Assembly: GCF_014280035.1 (NCBI RefSeq) | Contig: NZ_CP047957.1 | Coordinates: forward strand, 2,170,001 to 2,234,000 | Direction: 5' to 3' | Length of the DNA: 64,000 nucleotides | From: Synechococcus sp. A18-25c | Lineage (GTDB): Bacteria > Cyanobacteriota > Cyanobacteriia > PCC-6307 > Cyanobiaceae | Shown here: positions 1 to 10,271 of the stretch, one piece after another | Numbering within the stretch: position 1 is the first letter of the stretch | Layout: each line of letters starts with the position of its first letter | Position numbers and translations under genes: made by a program | Notes under the pieces: model-generated | The model's database searches: none | The model's input: the letters and a program-made list of their open reading frames with translations, nothing else | What the model was told of the DNA's origin: nothing

Positions 1-262
1 CGAGATGCGTCTTCCAGAGGTCTGCGTCCTGAGACTGCATAAACCAACGACGCTCACGCAAGGCGCAGAGAAGTTCGGAAGCAGATTCGCTCTCTAAGTC
101 GAAGCCCCAATCACTGTCAAGGCAAGTACGCAACCCATCGGTGCTGAGGCCCCGACGAAGACCTTTCTTCAGCAGGCGTCGGAGCGGAGCAGGCTCGAGC
201 TCCACCATCAGCGCCATGGTGAGAGGCGTCCGTGGAAGGGCATCGTAATCCAGTTGATCCAC
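1..262 (-). CDS. Partial protein of unknown function downstream of the ParA-like gene
   Basis: An open frame runs off the left edge of the window, so only the first 87 codons are visible. The likely start is GTG at 262, five bases after the ParA stop codon; an in-frame ATG at 217 is an alternative. The visible part is rich in Leu, Arg and Glu (for example LEPAPLRRLLKKGLRRGL near residues 22-39) and looks like a soluble helical protein. I do not recognise a family. Its tight spacing suggests co-transcription with the ParA-like gene, so it may be a partner of that ATPase, which is an inference from position only. Confidence 0.6.
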   Translation of the reverse strand, partial: MDQLDYDALPRTPLTMALMVELEPAPLRRLLKKGLRRGLSTDGLRTCLDSDWGFDLESESASELLCALRERRWFMQSQDADLWKTHL

Positions 263-267
263 AGTGA

Positions 268-1035
268 TCAATCGCCGGGAGACTCGAGTAGAACGGTCGC
301 CAGGTCACGGACAGCATCAGTCCAGGCGTGGTTGGGAAACTCAAGAACAGCCAAACCGCCACTTGCCAACGTCAGAAGATCCTCACTGAGAGGAAGAATT
401 GACCCGATGGAAACCTCATAACTTTCCTGCATCCGCAGACGCACCTCATCACGACTGAATTGACTGGGGAGTTTGTTCATCACAAGTTGAATATTCATCA
501 CATCAAGACGCTGAGCCACCTCAATCGCAACCGCGGTTCCCAAATAATCCTGACTGTCTGGACGCATCACCATGATCAAATGATCAGCAATAGCTGCAGA
601 AAGCAGAGTTTCTTCATTAATCCCTGGGTGAGTATCAACAAGGACAAAATCAAGCTTTAAGTCATCAGCAATAGAGAACATTGCGTCATTCAGCTTTTCA
701 ACCTGATAGCCCTCGCGCAGAAGACGAGCAATTCGATCACTGTCAAGAGAAGCAGGCAAAAGGAAGATGCGACCCCTTGCTGACTTCACAGGGTCAGGTG
801 TCACCTCATGCACACAATCACGGATTTGCACATCTTCCTGCAGATAATCGTTCAGACATCGATCACCCTCAGAGAGAGAAAAATCAAACAGAACATGAAT
901 CCCAGGGGATGCCAGATCAGTATCTAAGATGGCAACGCGCTTGCCTTGAAGGGCCAACGCAGTTGAAAGGTTGGCCGTCAGGTTTGATTTACCAGTACCG
1001 CCTCGGAACGAATGAATTGCAATGATCTGCGTCAT
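268..1035 (-). CDS. ParA/MinD-like ATPase with variant Walker A motif
   Basis: A 255-residue protein of the ParA/MinD family of P-loop ATPases, which position plasmids, chromosomes, division proteins or surface machines. The P-loop at residues 11-17 reads RGGTGKS. The signature lysine that family members carry at the start of the motif (KGGxGKT/S) is Arg11 here, while Lys16 is present. A Walker B-like VDTHPG lies near residue 130. I chose ATG at 1035; TTG at 1041 is also open. It follows the TolC gene by 94 bases and is followed by an unknown gene after 5 bases. There is no parB-like gene or parS site nearby, so chromosome segregation is not indicated. The cargo is unknown. Confidence 0.85.
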   Translation of the reverse strand: MTQIIAIHSFRGGTGKSNLTANLSTALALQGKRVAILDTDLASPGIHVLFDFSLSEGDRCLNDYLQEDVQIRDCVHEVTPDPVKSARGRIFLLPASLDSDRIARLLREGYQVEKLNDAMFSIADDLKLDFVLVDTHPGINEETLLSAAIADHLIMVMRPDSQDYLGTAVAIEVAQRLDVMNIQLVMNKLPSQFSRDEVRLRMQESYEVSIGSILPLSEDLLTLASGGLAVLEFPNHAWTDAVRDLATVLLESPGD

Positions 1036-1135
1036 GATCAATTCGCCCTGAGGACGAAATGGGGTGTGAGTCGGGCTTCAGATTACCTCGATATCAGCCC
1101 AGGAACCGTTTTGAACCTGGGTCTTAAAATTAGAT

Positions 1136-2758
1136 TCAGTCGTCAGAGTCAGACTGGGCCCTCTGCAGCACGGAACTCAAACCAACTGCAGCGAGTGGAT
1201 CACCAACCTGGGCGAGCAAGTCTGGGTCGTTTTGGTAGGACAAGCCACTAGCACGGGCCAGATTGACCAAGGCAAGGTTGTAATCAGCCAATTGCTCGAT
1301 GTAGGAACTCACAGCTTCCGTGAGATCTTGCTGAGATTGAACAACATCTGTAATCGTGCCGTAACCAGCATTGAACCTCTGGGACTGCAACTTGAGAGCC
1401 GACGAAGCGGCTTGCACTCGCCCTGAGGCGACAAGAACGGCCTCGCGACCATCCGTGGACTGCGCAAAGTATTCGCGGACTTCCTCAATCACGGAATTGA
1501 TCGACTGACGAGCCGCTAACTGTGCAGCAGCAGCCCGCTTTCTCGCCGCCGCTGCATCCATCCGAGCACGGCCACCATCAAAGCCAGTCAATGTAATCTG
1601 CAACACAGATTCTGAGTTCCAAAGATCACTACGGCCTGTATCAACGATGTATGGTTCACCGCTATTTGGATAGCCAAGATTCTTCGTCCAATACAAGGAA
1701 TTCACAAGCTCAATCGTTGGCCTGTAAATTGCAAGATCAATCTCCGCTTGCAACTCATTCTGCTTCACACGAGAGAGATTTTTGACAATGACCTGCCGAT
1801 ATTCGAGTGCAGAGTCAATGGTTTCTTGCAATGAGGAAGCCCACGATCCCAAAGGACTCAACGCTTCACTGGGCTGAATCTCCATGGAACGTGGATCATT
1901 CAGAAGTTGAGCCAACTCCGCTTGCGCAACTAACGAATCACGCTTTGCGTTGACAAGGTTGACCTCGTCTGTGCGGAGCACAGTGATCTGTTTGGCGACA
2001 TCAAGCTGTGAAGCAACACCAAGACGCTTTCTCGAATCTGCTAACTGCAGAAGCAGTCGATCATTGTCGACCAACTGACGACCCGTCACGATTGAAGCCA
2101 ATGTGCGCTGGAGCTTCACGTACGCCTGGCGCGTCATCAAGGAATAATCTCGGCGCGAGATGATGTAATCACTACCCGCTTCCTTGACCAAGTATTTACC
2201 CTTCCAAATCTGAGGACCTCGAGCAGGATCGTAAAGCTTCCAATTAACGTCGAGCGTTTGAACACCTTGTAAATAGCTACTCGTGTAATCGCGAGCAAAC
2301 AAATAGGAAGGCAAGTCACTCAATGACGTACTTCCACCTGTGTAGTCGCTGTATATGGATGTATCGATACCACTGTTGGCACCAGCATAATTGTAATAAG
2401 AATTCTGGTTATAGTTGCCGAAGTTGAAATCAAAGCTGATTGTGGGCCACCATGTCGCAAAATCTGAACCAAGTTCATCTTGGCTCGCACGAAACGATTG
2501 ATATTTTTCCTGGATGATTGGGTTACGTTCCTGAGCCAGCTGTACAGCGGTATCCATATCCAAGCGCTGCAGCGTCGCTGGCGGAATGGGTGGCACAAGA
2601 GGAGTATCTCCCACAGGCCATGTCGACGAAACTGCCTCAATCTGCATCGCATCAGGCAGATCTGATTCTTCAGCAACGGCTGAAAGTGGAGCCAAAATTG
2701 CGAACGCTGAAATGAGCGAAAGTGCAAAAGCAGAGCGAGAGCAGTTCACAAAAAACAA
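1136..2758 (-). CDS. TolC-family outer-membrane efflux protein
   Basis: A 540-residue protein with an N-terminal hydrophobic signal peptide (about residues 8-28, ending near AVAEE) and the long alternating coiled-coil layout of outer membrane efflux proteins. Gln/Ala-rich helices such as LADSRKRLGVASQLDVA in the first half and SQRFNAGYGTITDVVQSQQ near the C-terminus are the duplicated TolC-type segments. Such proteins form trimeric outer-membrane channels for type I secretion or efflux pumps. The start is TTG at 2758 or GTG at 2749; neither has a strong ribosome site, and the gene begins 4 bases after the crtB stop. No inner-membrane pump or periplasmic adaptor is visible in the window, so the transporter it serves is unknown. 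Confidence 0.88.
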   Translation of the reverse strand: MFFVNCSRSAFALSLISAFAILAPLSAVAEESDLPDAMQIEAVSSTWPVGDTPLVPPIPPATLQRLDMDTAVQLAQERNPIIQEKYQSFRASQDELGSDFATWWPTISFDFNFGNYNQNSYYNYAGANSGIDTSIYSDYTGGSTSLSDLPSYLFARDYTSSYLQGVQTLDVNWKLYDPARGPQIWKGKYLVKEAGSDYIISRRDYSLMTRQAYVKLQRTLASIVTGRQLVDNDRLLLQLADSRKRLGVASQLDVAKQITVLRTDEVNLVNAKRDSLVAQAELAQLLNDPRSMEIQPSEALSPLGSWASSLQETIDSALEYRQVIVKNLSRVKQNELQAEIDLAIYRPTIELVNSLYWTKNLGYPNSGEPYIVDTGRSDLWNSESVLQITLTGFDGGRARMDAAAARKRAAAAQLAARQSINSVIEEVREYFAQSTDGREAVLVASGRVQAASSALKLQSQRFNAGYGTITDVVQSQQDLTEAVSSYIEQLADYNLALVNLARASGLSYQNDPDLLAQVGDPLAAVGLSSVLQRAQSDSDD

Positions 2759-2762
2759 AGCA

Positions 2763-3704
2763 CTATTGAGATTGAGACAACAGGAAAGAAAATGGCAAGT
2801 CGATCAACTTCCTGTACTTCGGTACATAAGCACGATGGTTGAAGACGTCGTATTGATTTTGCTCAATCCTGGACAAAATACCGCGGTACAAGCGTAGAGA
2901 CGTCCAGACAGGCCAGCGTGCGTCGGGAGCCAAGAAACGCACTCCCTCTTCAGATTGACGGAACCATTGTCGAGCCCGATCAATTTGAAATGCCATCAAT
3001 TTTTTCCAAGAATCATTGACAACACCATTAAACAAGTCGTCTTCCGTATAACCGAATTGTTGAAGATCCTCTAATGGAAGATAAATACGACCGCGATGAC
3101 GATCTTCACCAACATCCCTGAGGATATTGGTGAGCTGATTCGCGATACCCAAGGCAACAGCGGCTCCTGACGTATTGGCTCCTGTGCTCCATGGTGCAGA
3201 GGTATAGCCAGGATCAACACCCATCACACGTTCAGACATCAGACCAACCGTGCCTGCCACGCGATAGCAATACAACTTGAGCTCTTCAAATGTGGAATAA
3301 CGCGTCCACTTGAGGTCCATTCGCATCCCTTCAATCATGTCGAGATAGGGCTGCAAAGGCTGATCAAAACGCTGGATCGTATCGACCATGACTTGATCGA
3401 GCCAATTCACTGCTTGACCATCAAAAACAGACCGCGTGTGACGTTCCCACTGGTCCAGAAGACTGAGCAGTTCATCCCGAGGCTTGCTCATCGCTTCAGG
3501 ACTATCCATGATTTCATCCGTTCGACGACACCAGACGTAAATTGCCCAAATAGCCCGCCGCTTGTCAGGTGGCATGAGCATGGTCCCGAGGTAAAAGGTC
3601 TTCGCCCATTCCTCGGTTTCGCAACGACAACGCTCGTAAGCCTCATCCAACGGGATAAGACCGTTTTCGGCCACCACCATTGAAACGGATGAAGCCGAGA
3701 CCAT
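2763..3704 (-). CDS. crtB: Phytoene synthase
   Basis: This enzyme condenses two geranylgeranyl diphosphates to phytoene, the first committed step of carotenoid synthesis. The about 313-residue protein has the squalene/phytoene synthase signatures: the first aspartate-rich motif DEIMD in YVWCRRTDEIMD, the conserved MRMDL region, and the second aspartate-rich motif in NQLTNILRDVGED. ATG at 3704 is two bases after the upstream stop; TTG 3710 and ATG 3680 are also in frame. It is the downstream member of a tight run with two receiver-protein genes and is followed by the TolC gene. Its GC (27-28/60 in counted lines) is low like its neighbours and unlike crtP. This is odd, because crtP and crtB normally form a pair. 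Confidence 0.95.
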   Translation of the reverse strand: MVSASSVSMVVAENGLIPLDEAYERCRCETEEWAKTFYLGTMLMPPDKRRAIWAIYVWCRRTDEIMDSPEAMSKPRDELLSLLDQWERHTRSVFDGQAVNWLDQVMVDTIQRFDQPLQPYLDMIEGMRMDLKWTRYSTFEELKLYCYRVAGTVGLMSERVMGVDPGYTSAPWSTGANTSGAAVALGIANQLTNILRDVGEDRHRGRIYLPLEDLQQFGYTEDDLFNGVVNDSWKKLMAFQIDRARQWFRQSEEGVRFLAPDARWPVWTSLRLYRGILSRIEQNQYDVFNHRAYVPKYRKLIDLPFSFLLSQSQ

Positions 3705-3706
3705 GG

Positions 3707-4741
3707 TCAAGCTCCCCTCTGATGGCGACGCTGACGCATCAGGCGTGCTCGCTCTGAAAGCGTCTTAAAAGCAGGATCGTTAGTGATGGCTTTGACCTGT
3801 GTCGCGACGGATTGGCGGCTGATTTTAACCTCTAACTTCTTGATTGTCTCATGCAATGCAGAATCTTTCTCCAAAAGGAGCGAGGACATGGACGCGAAAT
3901 GCTGACGGAGCCTTTCCAGTGTGACCTCATTATCAACAGAAGTCGACAGCTCTGAAGCAAGCTTCTGTGCTGCAATCAACTGCGCGCGAATAGTCGCTTG
4001 AGTGGCCTTTAAATGTTCATAAAGAGCAAGATCTTCGTCATATCTAAATTTTTTATCAAGCGAAGTTCCAACTCGGGCACGCAAAAGCGTGAGGTTACAA
4101 GGTTTCGGCAGGTAGTCTTCTGCACCATATTCAACACACTCCACAACAACATCAATATCTTCCAAACCAGAAATCATGATAACTGGAATCTGAGCAGTGG
4201 CAGAAGCTCCTTTAAGCAAACGCAGCACTTCACTACCGTCAATACCTGGCATTTGAATATCCAATAGCACCAGATCAAAAGGTTGATCTGTGGCTTTGTC
4301 GAGTGCAACTTCTCCACATTCTGCAGTCGACACGATGTGGCCATCTCTTGAAAGGGTTTGAACAAGCAAGTCGCGATTGTATGGGTCATCATCAACAACA
4401 AGAATTCGACCTTTTCGCAATTGATGGGTAGGCTTCCGTTCATCATGCTGACGACGCGATGATTCAGTTTTCAACTGAATGACTGATGTCGAAGAATCAC
4501 GCTTGGCTTCATGACGCTCACTTTGCAATTCAGATTCCGTTAATCGACTACGAATCATCTCAAGCAAGACACGTGCAGATGTTCCGATCTTGGCCAGATC
4601 ATCAGGATCGATCGATTCTCCTGCCTCGAGCTCCTCAGTCAACAGCTCGCTGTAGCCAACAATTTGATTAATCGGGTTATAGAGATCGTGACGAAGAAGC
4701 TTATATTCGACGTTCTCCTTAGCACTTGGATCAGCAGCCAT
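3707..4741 (-). CDS. HisKA-like domain plus receiver domain protein, no kinase domain
   Basis: A 344-residue two-component protein of unusual layout. Residues 13-70 look like a histidine-kinase dimerisation domain with an H-box (RHDLYNPINQIVGYSELL, His18). After a variable linker, residues 112-225 form a complete receiver: acidic DDD at 117-119, phospho-acceptor Asp161, Ser191 and Lys213. The C-terminal third is helical and charged and probably coiled coil. There is no HATPase domain and no DNA-binding or enzymatic output. It could act as a phosphotransfer intermediate, or as a regulator that binds the neighbouring kinase. It overlaps the upstream receiver gene by one base (TGATG) and abuts crtB. 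Confidence 0.8.
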   Translation of the reverse strand: MAADPSAKENVEYKLLRHDLYNPINQIVGYSELLTEELEAGESIDPDDLAKIGTSARVLLEMIRSRLTESELQSERHEAKRDSSTSVIQLKTESSRRQHDERKPTHQLRKGRILVVDDDPYNRDLLVQTLSRDGHIVSTAECGEVALDKATDQPFDLVLLDIQMPGIDGSEVLRLLKGASATAQIPVIMISGLEDIDVVVECVEYGAEDYLPKPCNLTLLRARVGTSLDKKFRYDEDLALYEHLKATQATIRAQLIAAQKLASELSTSVDNEVTLERLRQHFASMSSLLLEKDSALHETIKKLEVKISRQSVATQVKAITNDPAFKTLSERARLMRQRRHQRGA

Positions 4742-5112
4742 CAGACATTACCTCCGAGAAGCGATTGGATTTTTTCAAGAAGTCGCGACAAATCAATCGG
4801 CTTCGTATCAAAATCATCACAGCCAGCATCAAGACATCGCTTCCGATCTTCTGCCATTGCATGGGCAGTTAAAGCAATCACAGGAATTGACTTGGTCGCA
4901 TCGTCAGACTTGATCGCCCGCGTCGCATCGTATCCATCAATCACGGGCAGGCCAATATCCATCAAAACCAGATCAGGCATAAGCGCTTTGGCTTTGTCAA
5001 CGGCTTCTTGACCATCCAATGCGAATTGCACTTCGAAGCCCTTCCGAGTGAGCCGCCGCGACAACATGTCGCGATTCAGTTCGTTGTCCTCAACAAGAAG
5101 AATGGTCGTCAT
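4741..5112 (-). CDS. Stand-alone receiver domain protein (CheY/DivK-like)
   Basis: A 123-residue single receiver domain with all key residues: Glu8/Asp9 acidic pair, phospho-acceptor Asp52 in LVLMDIGLP, Thr82 and Lys104 in TKPID. Proteins of this kind accept phosphate from a hybrid kinase and act by binding another protein. It lies 5 bases downstream of the hybrid kinase and overlaps the next gene by one base, so the three are surely co-translated. Because the receivers fused to that kinase look degraded, this protein is a good candidate for its true phosphate acceptor; that is an inference. Confidence 0.9.
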   Translation of the reverse strand: MTTILLVEDNELNRDMLSRRLTRKGFEVQFALDGQEAVDKAKALMPDLVLMDIGLPVIDGYDATRAIKSDDATKSIPVIALTAHAMAEDRKRCLDAGCDDFDTKPIDLSRLLEKIQSLLGGNV

Positions 5113-5117
5113 TGCTC

Positions 5118-7763
5118 CTAGTCGTCCTCCAAAGAGAGTGCCATCAATTCTTCAATTGAGGAAAGCATTACATCAACGTTCGATCCACTGACAGTCAGCC
5201 AACGTGATCCAACTGCCTCAAGCCGCTGCAAGGTGTCAGAATCAAGAGGATTATCCGAGATTGCCACAAGAGGAAGGGCCTTGGGGTCAAATTTGACACG
5301 AATCGATTCAATGGCCTGCATCGACTTCGTTGCGTCACCAGAGAGGTCAACAATCAGTAAATGAGGGGTGTCGTCTGAGATTTCAGACAGCAAACGATCC
5401 TCGTGAGAATAAGAGCGAAGATTCCAATGATGCTCCTTCAACAATGCTTCAACCAATACTTTGAGACGGGGCGATCCATCCAGCAGAGCAACATCTGTCT
5501 GCATGTTGTGATCGCAACCTGAACGAATCCTTTCAAGGATGTGGGTTAGGCGGGACCAATCAATGGGATGCTGTAGCGCTCCGGCTGCACCGAGCATCAC
5601 CGAAAGCTCTTTGGCATCATCGCGGCTCACAACAATAACCGGCAATGTCTTCAGTTTTTCATCAGCGCGAATCTTGGCCAGCATGTCCCAACCGCTGAGC
5701 TGAGAAGCATGAATATCAACAATCAAAATATCCGGGTCGCATGACCTTGCTTGTTCAAGACCGGCCTCACTATTAGGAGCGCTCAAAACATCAAATGAAG
5801 CTTTAAGAAGAAAATGCTTGATCATCTCCAAGGATTGATCATCATCATCGACCACTAAGACTCGCCCACGGCGATCCACGACTTGCATATCCACCCCCTC
5901 ATTGTCAGGGTCATCAAGTTCAAGCTGCGCTGGTGATTCGGCCGCTGGGTAACGGGGGATTGTCATCGTGAACGTGCTCCCCTTGCCCAGAGCACTTTCA
6001 ACCGTGATGTCTCCACCCATCAAACGACTCAACCTACGGCTGAGCGACAGACCAAGACCAGTACCCCCGTAACGACGCGTTGTACTGGCATCAGCTTGAC
6101 TAAAGTCTTTAAAAAGCTTTTCAAGTTGTTCTTCGGACATTCCGATCCCGGTATCAGAAACCCGGAAATGGACCCAAGGCACATCGTGCTGGTCACGCTC
6201 AACCTGAGCAGAGAGCCTGACAGTTCCATTCTCCGTAAACTTACAGGCATTGCCGATCAAGTTAATCAAAGCCTGCCTAATTTTTGTCGTATCTGACCGA
6301 ACAAGATCATCTGAATAGGACGGAGCTTCGCAAATAAATTGATTATTATTTTTTTGCGCTAGTGGCGCAGCTGTAGCACTCACCTCCTCGAAAAGGTCTC
6401 TGAGCGAAACATTTTCAATGTAGAGGGTCATTTTCCCAGCCTCAATCTTTGAAAGATCAAGCACACCATTAATCAAACCAAGCAAATGCTTGCCGGAAGA
6501 AAGAATCTTCTCAAGATCAACGACAAAATCTTCCGGCTCTAGATCCTCAGAATCTTCAATCAACATCTCGCTGTATCCAATAATGGCATTCATCGGAGTT
6601 CGGAGTTCATGACTCATATTGGCGAGAAATTCACTTTTCGCCTGGCTGGCAAGGAAAGCAGCCTTTTTGGCTTTGTGAGCGCGTTCACTTTGTTCTTCTG
6701 CTGACATCCGAAGCTTTTCGGCGTCGAGCAATGCGCTTTTCAACAAGCGCTCCAACGAAATCGTTAGAACCATGACCGAGAGCAAAACAAGCACAATCGG
6801 CAGCATTGATTCAGTGACCACGCGAGCGGTTAAGGTATTGATCTCAGAAACGCTGGAGGCGACGTAGATTTTATATTTCCAGGGTTTAAAAAGAAAGGAA
6901 CTAACTCTATAATCATCAACTTTAACGTCTTGAATAATCGACTGTCCTGAGGAAGCAAACGTGTCGATGATCCTTTGGGATTTTTCAATCGATCGCCCCT
7001 CTGTTACATAGAGAATTTTCCCTTTGCTATCAGCAAGCGCAAGAAATCCGAAATTACCAATCTTCGAAGATTGGATGATCCTACCAACTTCACTCAATTG
7101 GCGAACAGGATAACCAACTGAAATTGCACCAACAATTTGCCCATCAAACTTCTTAACCGGAACCGCTTTGGCGATGTAAAGCTCACCAAGAAAATCCCCA
7201 GCACCAAAAAATTGTTCCCCTTCAAGTAGTTTCTTGGAGACTTCACCTTGAGGATCAAGCAATGATCCTTCCATGGAACCACCCGAATCCGTTTGCAATG
7301 TCGTTGCGACACGAACAAAGCCTGATTCATCCAACGCAAAGAGCGTAGCTTCGGCGCCCATATCTTTCTTCAGAATATCCAGAAAGACATCGATTTTTTT
7401 ACGGCTATTGACGTCAAGCTCGCCAAAAAACCGGAGCATCGATTTTTTCTCTTCAACGCTTAATCGGCTCGATGAAGCTGTATCTCCAGAAATAGCCAGA
7501 AAAGCAAGATTCAAATCAGCAGACGTTTGCCTTTGATAGTCACTATCGATCAAATCCAGTTGAGCATCGATGGCACTGACCAACTGCTCAGTACGCTCAT
7601 CGAAATATTCAGCGATACGAGCTCTTAATCGCACAAATGTGAAAGCAACTGATCCTGCAATCAGTGACGACACCACCAACAACCACGCCCGCGAGAGGCG
7701 GCGAACACGATCCGAACGAGATTCAGCCGGGCCAAGCAAACGTTGTTGAAGTTGCCTCAGCAT
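5118..7763 (-). CDS. Membrane-bound hybrid histidine kinase with two C-terminal receiver-like domains
   Basis: An 881-residue sensor kinase. It has TM1 at about 27-45, an extracytoplasmic Cache-like sensor at about 46-317 ([11 protein letters not shown]...GAISVGYP), and TM2 at about 318-337. A HisKA domain follows with His385 in [15 protein letters not shown], then a HATPase domain with N box near 497-507, DTGIG at 537-541 and GGTGLGLSL at 566-574. Receiver 1 (about 634-745) keeps Asp683 but has His732 where the conserved Lys should be. Receiver 2 (about 757-870) has LLDG instead of the acidic pair and lacks the Lys. I chose ATG at 7763, four bases after the crtP stop; an upstream ATG at 7832 would overlap crtP by 65 bases. 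The ligand is unknown. Confidence 0.92.
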   Translation of the reverse strand: MLRQLQQRLLGPAESRSDRVRRLSRAWLLVVSSLIAGSVAFTFVRLRARIAEYFDERTEQLVSAIDAQLDLIDSDYQRQTSADLNLAFLAISGDTASSSRLSVEEKKSMLRFFGELDVNSRKKIDVFLDILKKDMGAEATLFALDESGFVRVATTLQTDSGGSMEGSLLDPQGEVSKKLLEGEQFFGAGDFLGELYIAKAVPVKKFDGQIVGAISVGYPVRQLSEVGRIIQSSKIGNFGFLALADSKGKILYVTEGRSIEKSQRIIDTFASSGQSIIQDVKVDDYRVSSFLFKPWKYKIYVASSVSEINTLTARVVTESMLPIVLVLLSVMVLTISLERLLKSALLDAEKLRMSAEEQSERAHKAKKAAFLASQAKSEFLANMSHELRTPMNAIIGYSEMLIEDSEDLEPEDFVVDLEKILSSGKHLLGLINGVLDLSKIEAGKMTLYIENVSLRDLFEEVSATAAPLAQKNNNQFICEAPSYSDDLVRSDTTKIRQALINLIGNACKFTENGTVRLSAQVERDQHDVPWVHFRVSDTGIGMSEEQLEKLFKDFSQADASTTRRYGGTGLGLSLSRRLSRLMGGDITVESALGKGSTFTMTIPRYPAAESPAQLELDDPDNEGVDMQVVDRRGRVLVVDDDDQSLEMIKHFLLKASFDVLSAPNSEAGLEQARSCDPDILIVDIHASQLSGWDMLAKIRADEKLKTLPVIVVSRDDAKELSVMLGAAGALQHPIDWSRLTHILERIRSGCDHNMQTDVALLDGSPRLKVLVEALLKEHHWNLRSYSHEDRLLSEISDDTPHLLIVDLSGDATKSMQAIESIRVKFDPKALPLVAISDNPLDSDTLQRLEAVGSRWLTVSGSNVDVMLSSIEELMALSLEDD

Positions 7764-7767
7764 CAAC

Positions 7768-9216
<1,449 letters not shown>

Positions 9217-9297
9217 TTAAAAGGAGGACTCTCCTCTTCGCTTCCTAAAGTCGCTACCAACCCGCCTGCGCGGTGCCATCACCGCTCCATTTGATCC

Positions 9298-9645
9298 ATG
9301 GCCGAGACCCTGCTGAAAAGCACAACCCGACACGTGCGTTTGTTCACAGCTCGCGTTGAAGCCGGAGATCTGGTGGCCGATCCAAGCCAGTTGACCCTTG
9401 ACCTGGATCCGGACAACGAGTTCCTGTGGCCCGACAGCAGTGTCGAAAGCGTGCAACAGCGCTTTCGGGATCTTGTGAAGAGCTACGACGGTCAGCCACT
9501 CAGTGACTACAACCTCCGACGGATCGGAACAGAACTCGAAGGATTCATCCGCGAACTGCTTCAGGCTGGGCAGCTCAGTTACAACCCTGATAGTCGGGTT
9601 CTCAACTACTCCATGGGTCTACCCCGCACCCCCGAACTGCTGTGA
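9298..9645 (+). CDS. ndhM: NAD(P)H-quinone oxidoreductase subunit M
   Basis: A 115-residue peripheral subunit specific to photosynthetic NDH-1, located at the cytoplasmic arm of the complex on the thylakoid membrane. Recognisable blocks are [14 protein letters not shown] near residues 7-21, [15 protein letters not shown] near 32-46, and the C-terminal [14 protein letters not shown]. The length fits the cyanobacterial family. Its stop codon overlaps the GTG of the next gene (GTGA), so the two are translationally coupled. The divergent partner is crtP. Confidence 0.95.
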   Translation: MAETLLKSTTRHVRLFTARVEAGDLVADPSQLTLDLDPDNEFLWPDSSVESVQQRFRDLVKSYDGQPLSDYNLRRIGTELEGFIRELLQAGQLSYNPDSRVLNYSMGLPRTPELL

Positions 9646-10271
9646 GCCGATCCCCCTACGACCGACCTCGTCCCGGTTACGACCGACGCATGGATGACCG
9701 TCGTCGCGACCGCGACGAATCGCGTCGTAATGAACGCCGCGATCGAGGTGGTTACGGGGGCCCACCACCGCCGAAAAACGGCGGACTCAGCCTTAACACC
9801 GGCACCATCGCGGTTCTAGCGGGGGTGTTGATCGTTGGGATTGGCATCGGCAGCGCAGTCACTAGCACCACTCAGGGCGATCAGGGCAACATCGCCAGCG
9901 CCCAGCAGCTGGACATGGCCGTGCCGGATCCAGAGTTTTGCCAGCAGTGGGGAGCGAGTGCCTTTGTGATGGACATCGAGATGTACACCACGCTGAATCC
10001 TTCCACCAGCTTCGTCACCCAACCAACTCTGCAACCAGGCTGTGTGATCCGCCGCGAGAACTGGGCGGTGCTTCGTAAGGAAGGGGCCATCACCTCCGCA
10101 CAGGAGCGTGATTGCAAACAACGGATGAACACCTTTGCCTACATCGGTTCCGTGCGCGACAAACCTGTAGTGCGCTGCGTTTATCAGACCGATATCAGTC
10201 AGAACAAGTTCCTCACCCGCGGCGTTGCCGATGACACGGTGGGCATCACACCGGAAGCCGATCAGTTCTGA
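9642..10271 (+). CDS. DUF3172 family membrane-anchored protein
   Basis: A 209-residue protein of the cyanobacterial DUF3172 family; its function is unknown. The first 45 residues are very rich in Arg, Asp, Tyr and Pro ([19 protein letters not shown]), followed by one transmembrane helix at about 52-73 ([20 protein letters not shown]). The C-terminal domain of about 120 residues carries four or five Cys, including FCQQWG and GCVIRRENW. The GTG start at 9642 overlaps the ndhM stop. It ends convergently with rbcR, with a 10-base overlap. The basic and acidic N-terminus would be cytoplasmic by the positive-inside rule. Confidence 0.85.
   Translation: MSRSPYDRPRPGYDRRMDDRRRDRDESRRNERRDRGGYGGPPPPKNGGLSLNTGTIAVLAGVLIVGIGIGSAVTSTTQGDQGNIASAQQLDMAVPDPEFCQQWGASAFVMDIEMYTTLNPSTSFVTQPTLQPGCVIRRENWAVLRKEGAITSAQERDCKQRMNTFAYIGSVRDKPVVRCVYQTDISQNKFLTRGVADDTVGITPEADQF

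Larger units (their letters stand above)
1..7763. other. AT-rich block from the left edge to the crtP boundary
   Basis: Hand counts of 60-base lines give GC of 28/60 (1741-1800), 27/60 (2941-3000), 27/60 (3061-3120), 28/60 (3241-3300), 20/60 (6301-6360) and 26/60 (7201-7260). Just across the boundary, crtP gives 36/60 (8341-8400) and 33/60 (8881-8940), and rbcR gives 38/60 (10741-10800). The change falls at the hybrid kinase/crtP junction near 7765. All genes in the block are on the minus strand and closely spaced, except for a 94-base gap before the ParA gene. This suggests a separately acquired or separately evolving segment; the left limit lies outside the window. Confidence 0.65.
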
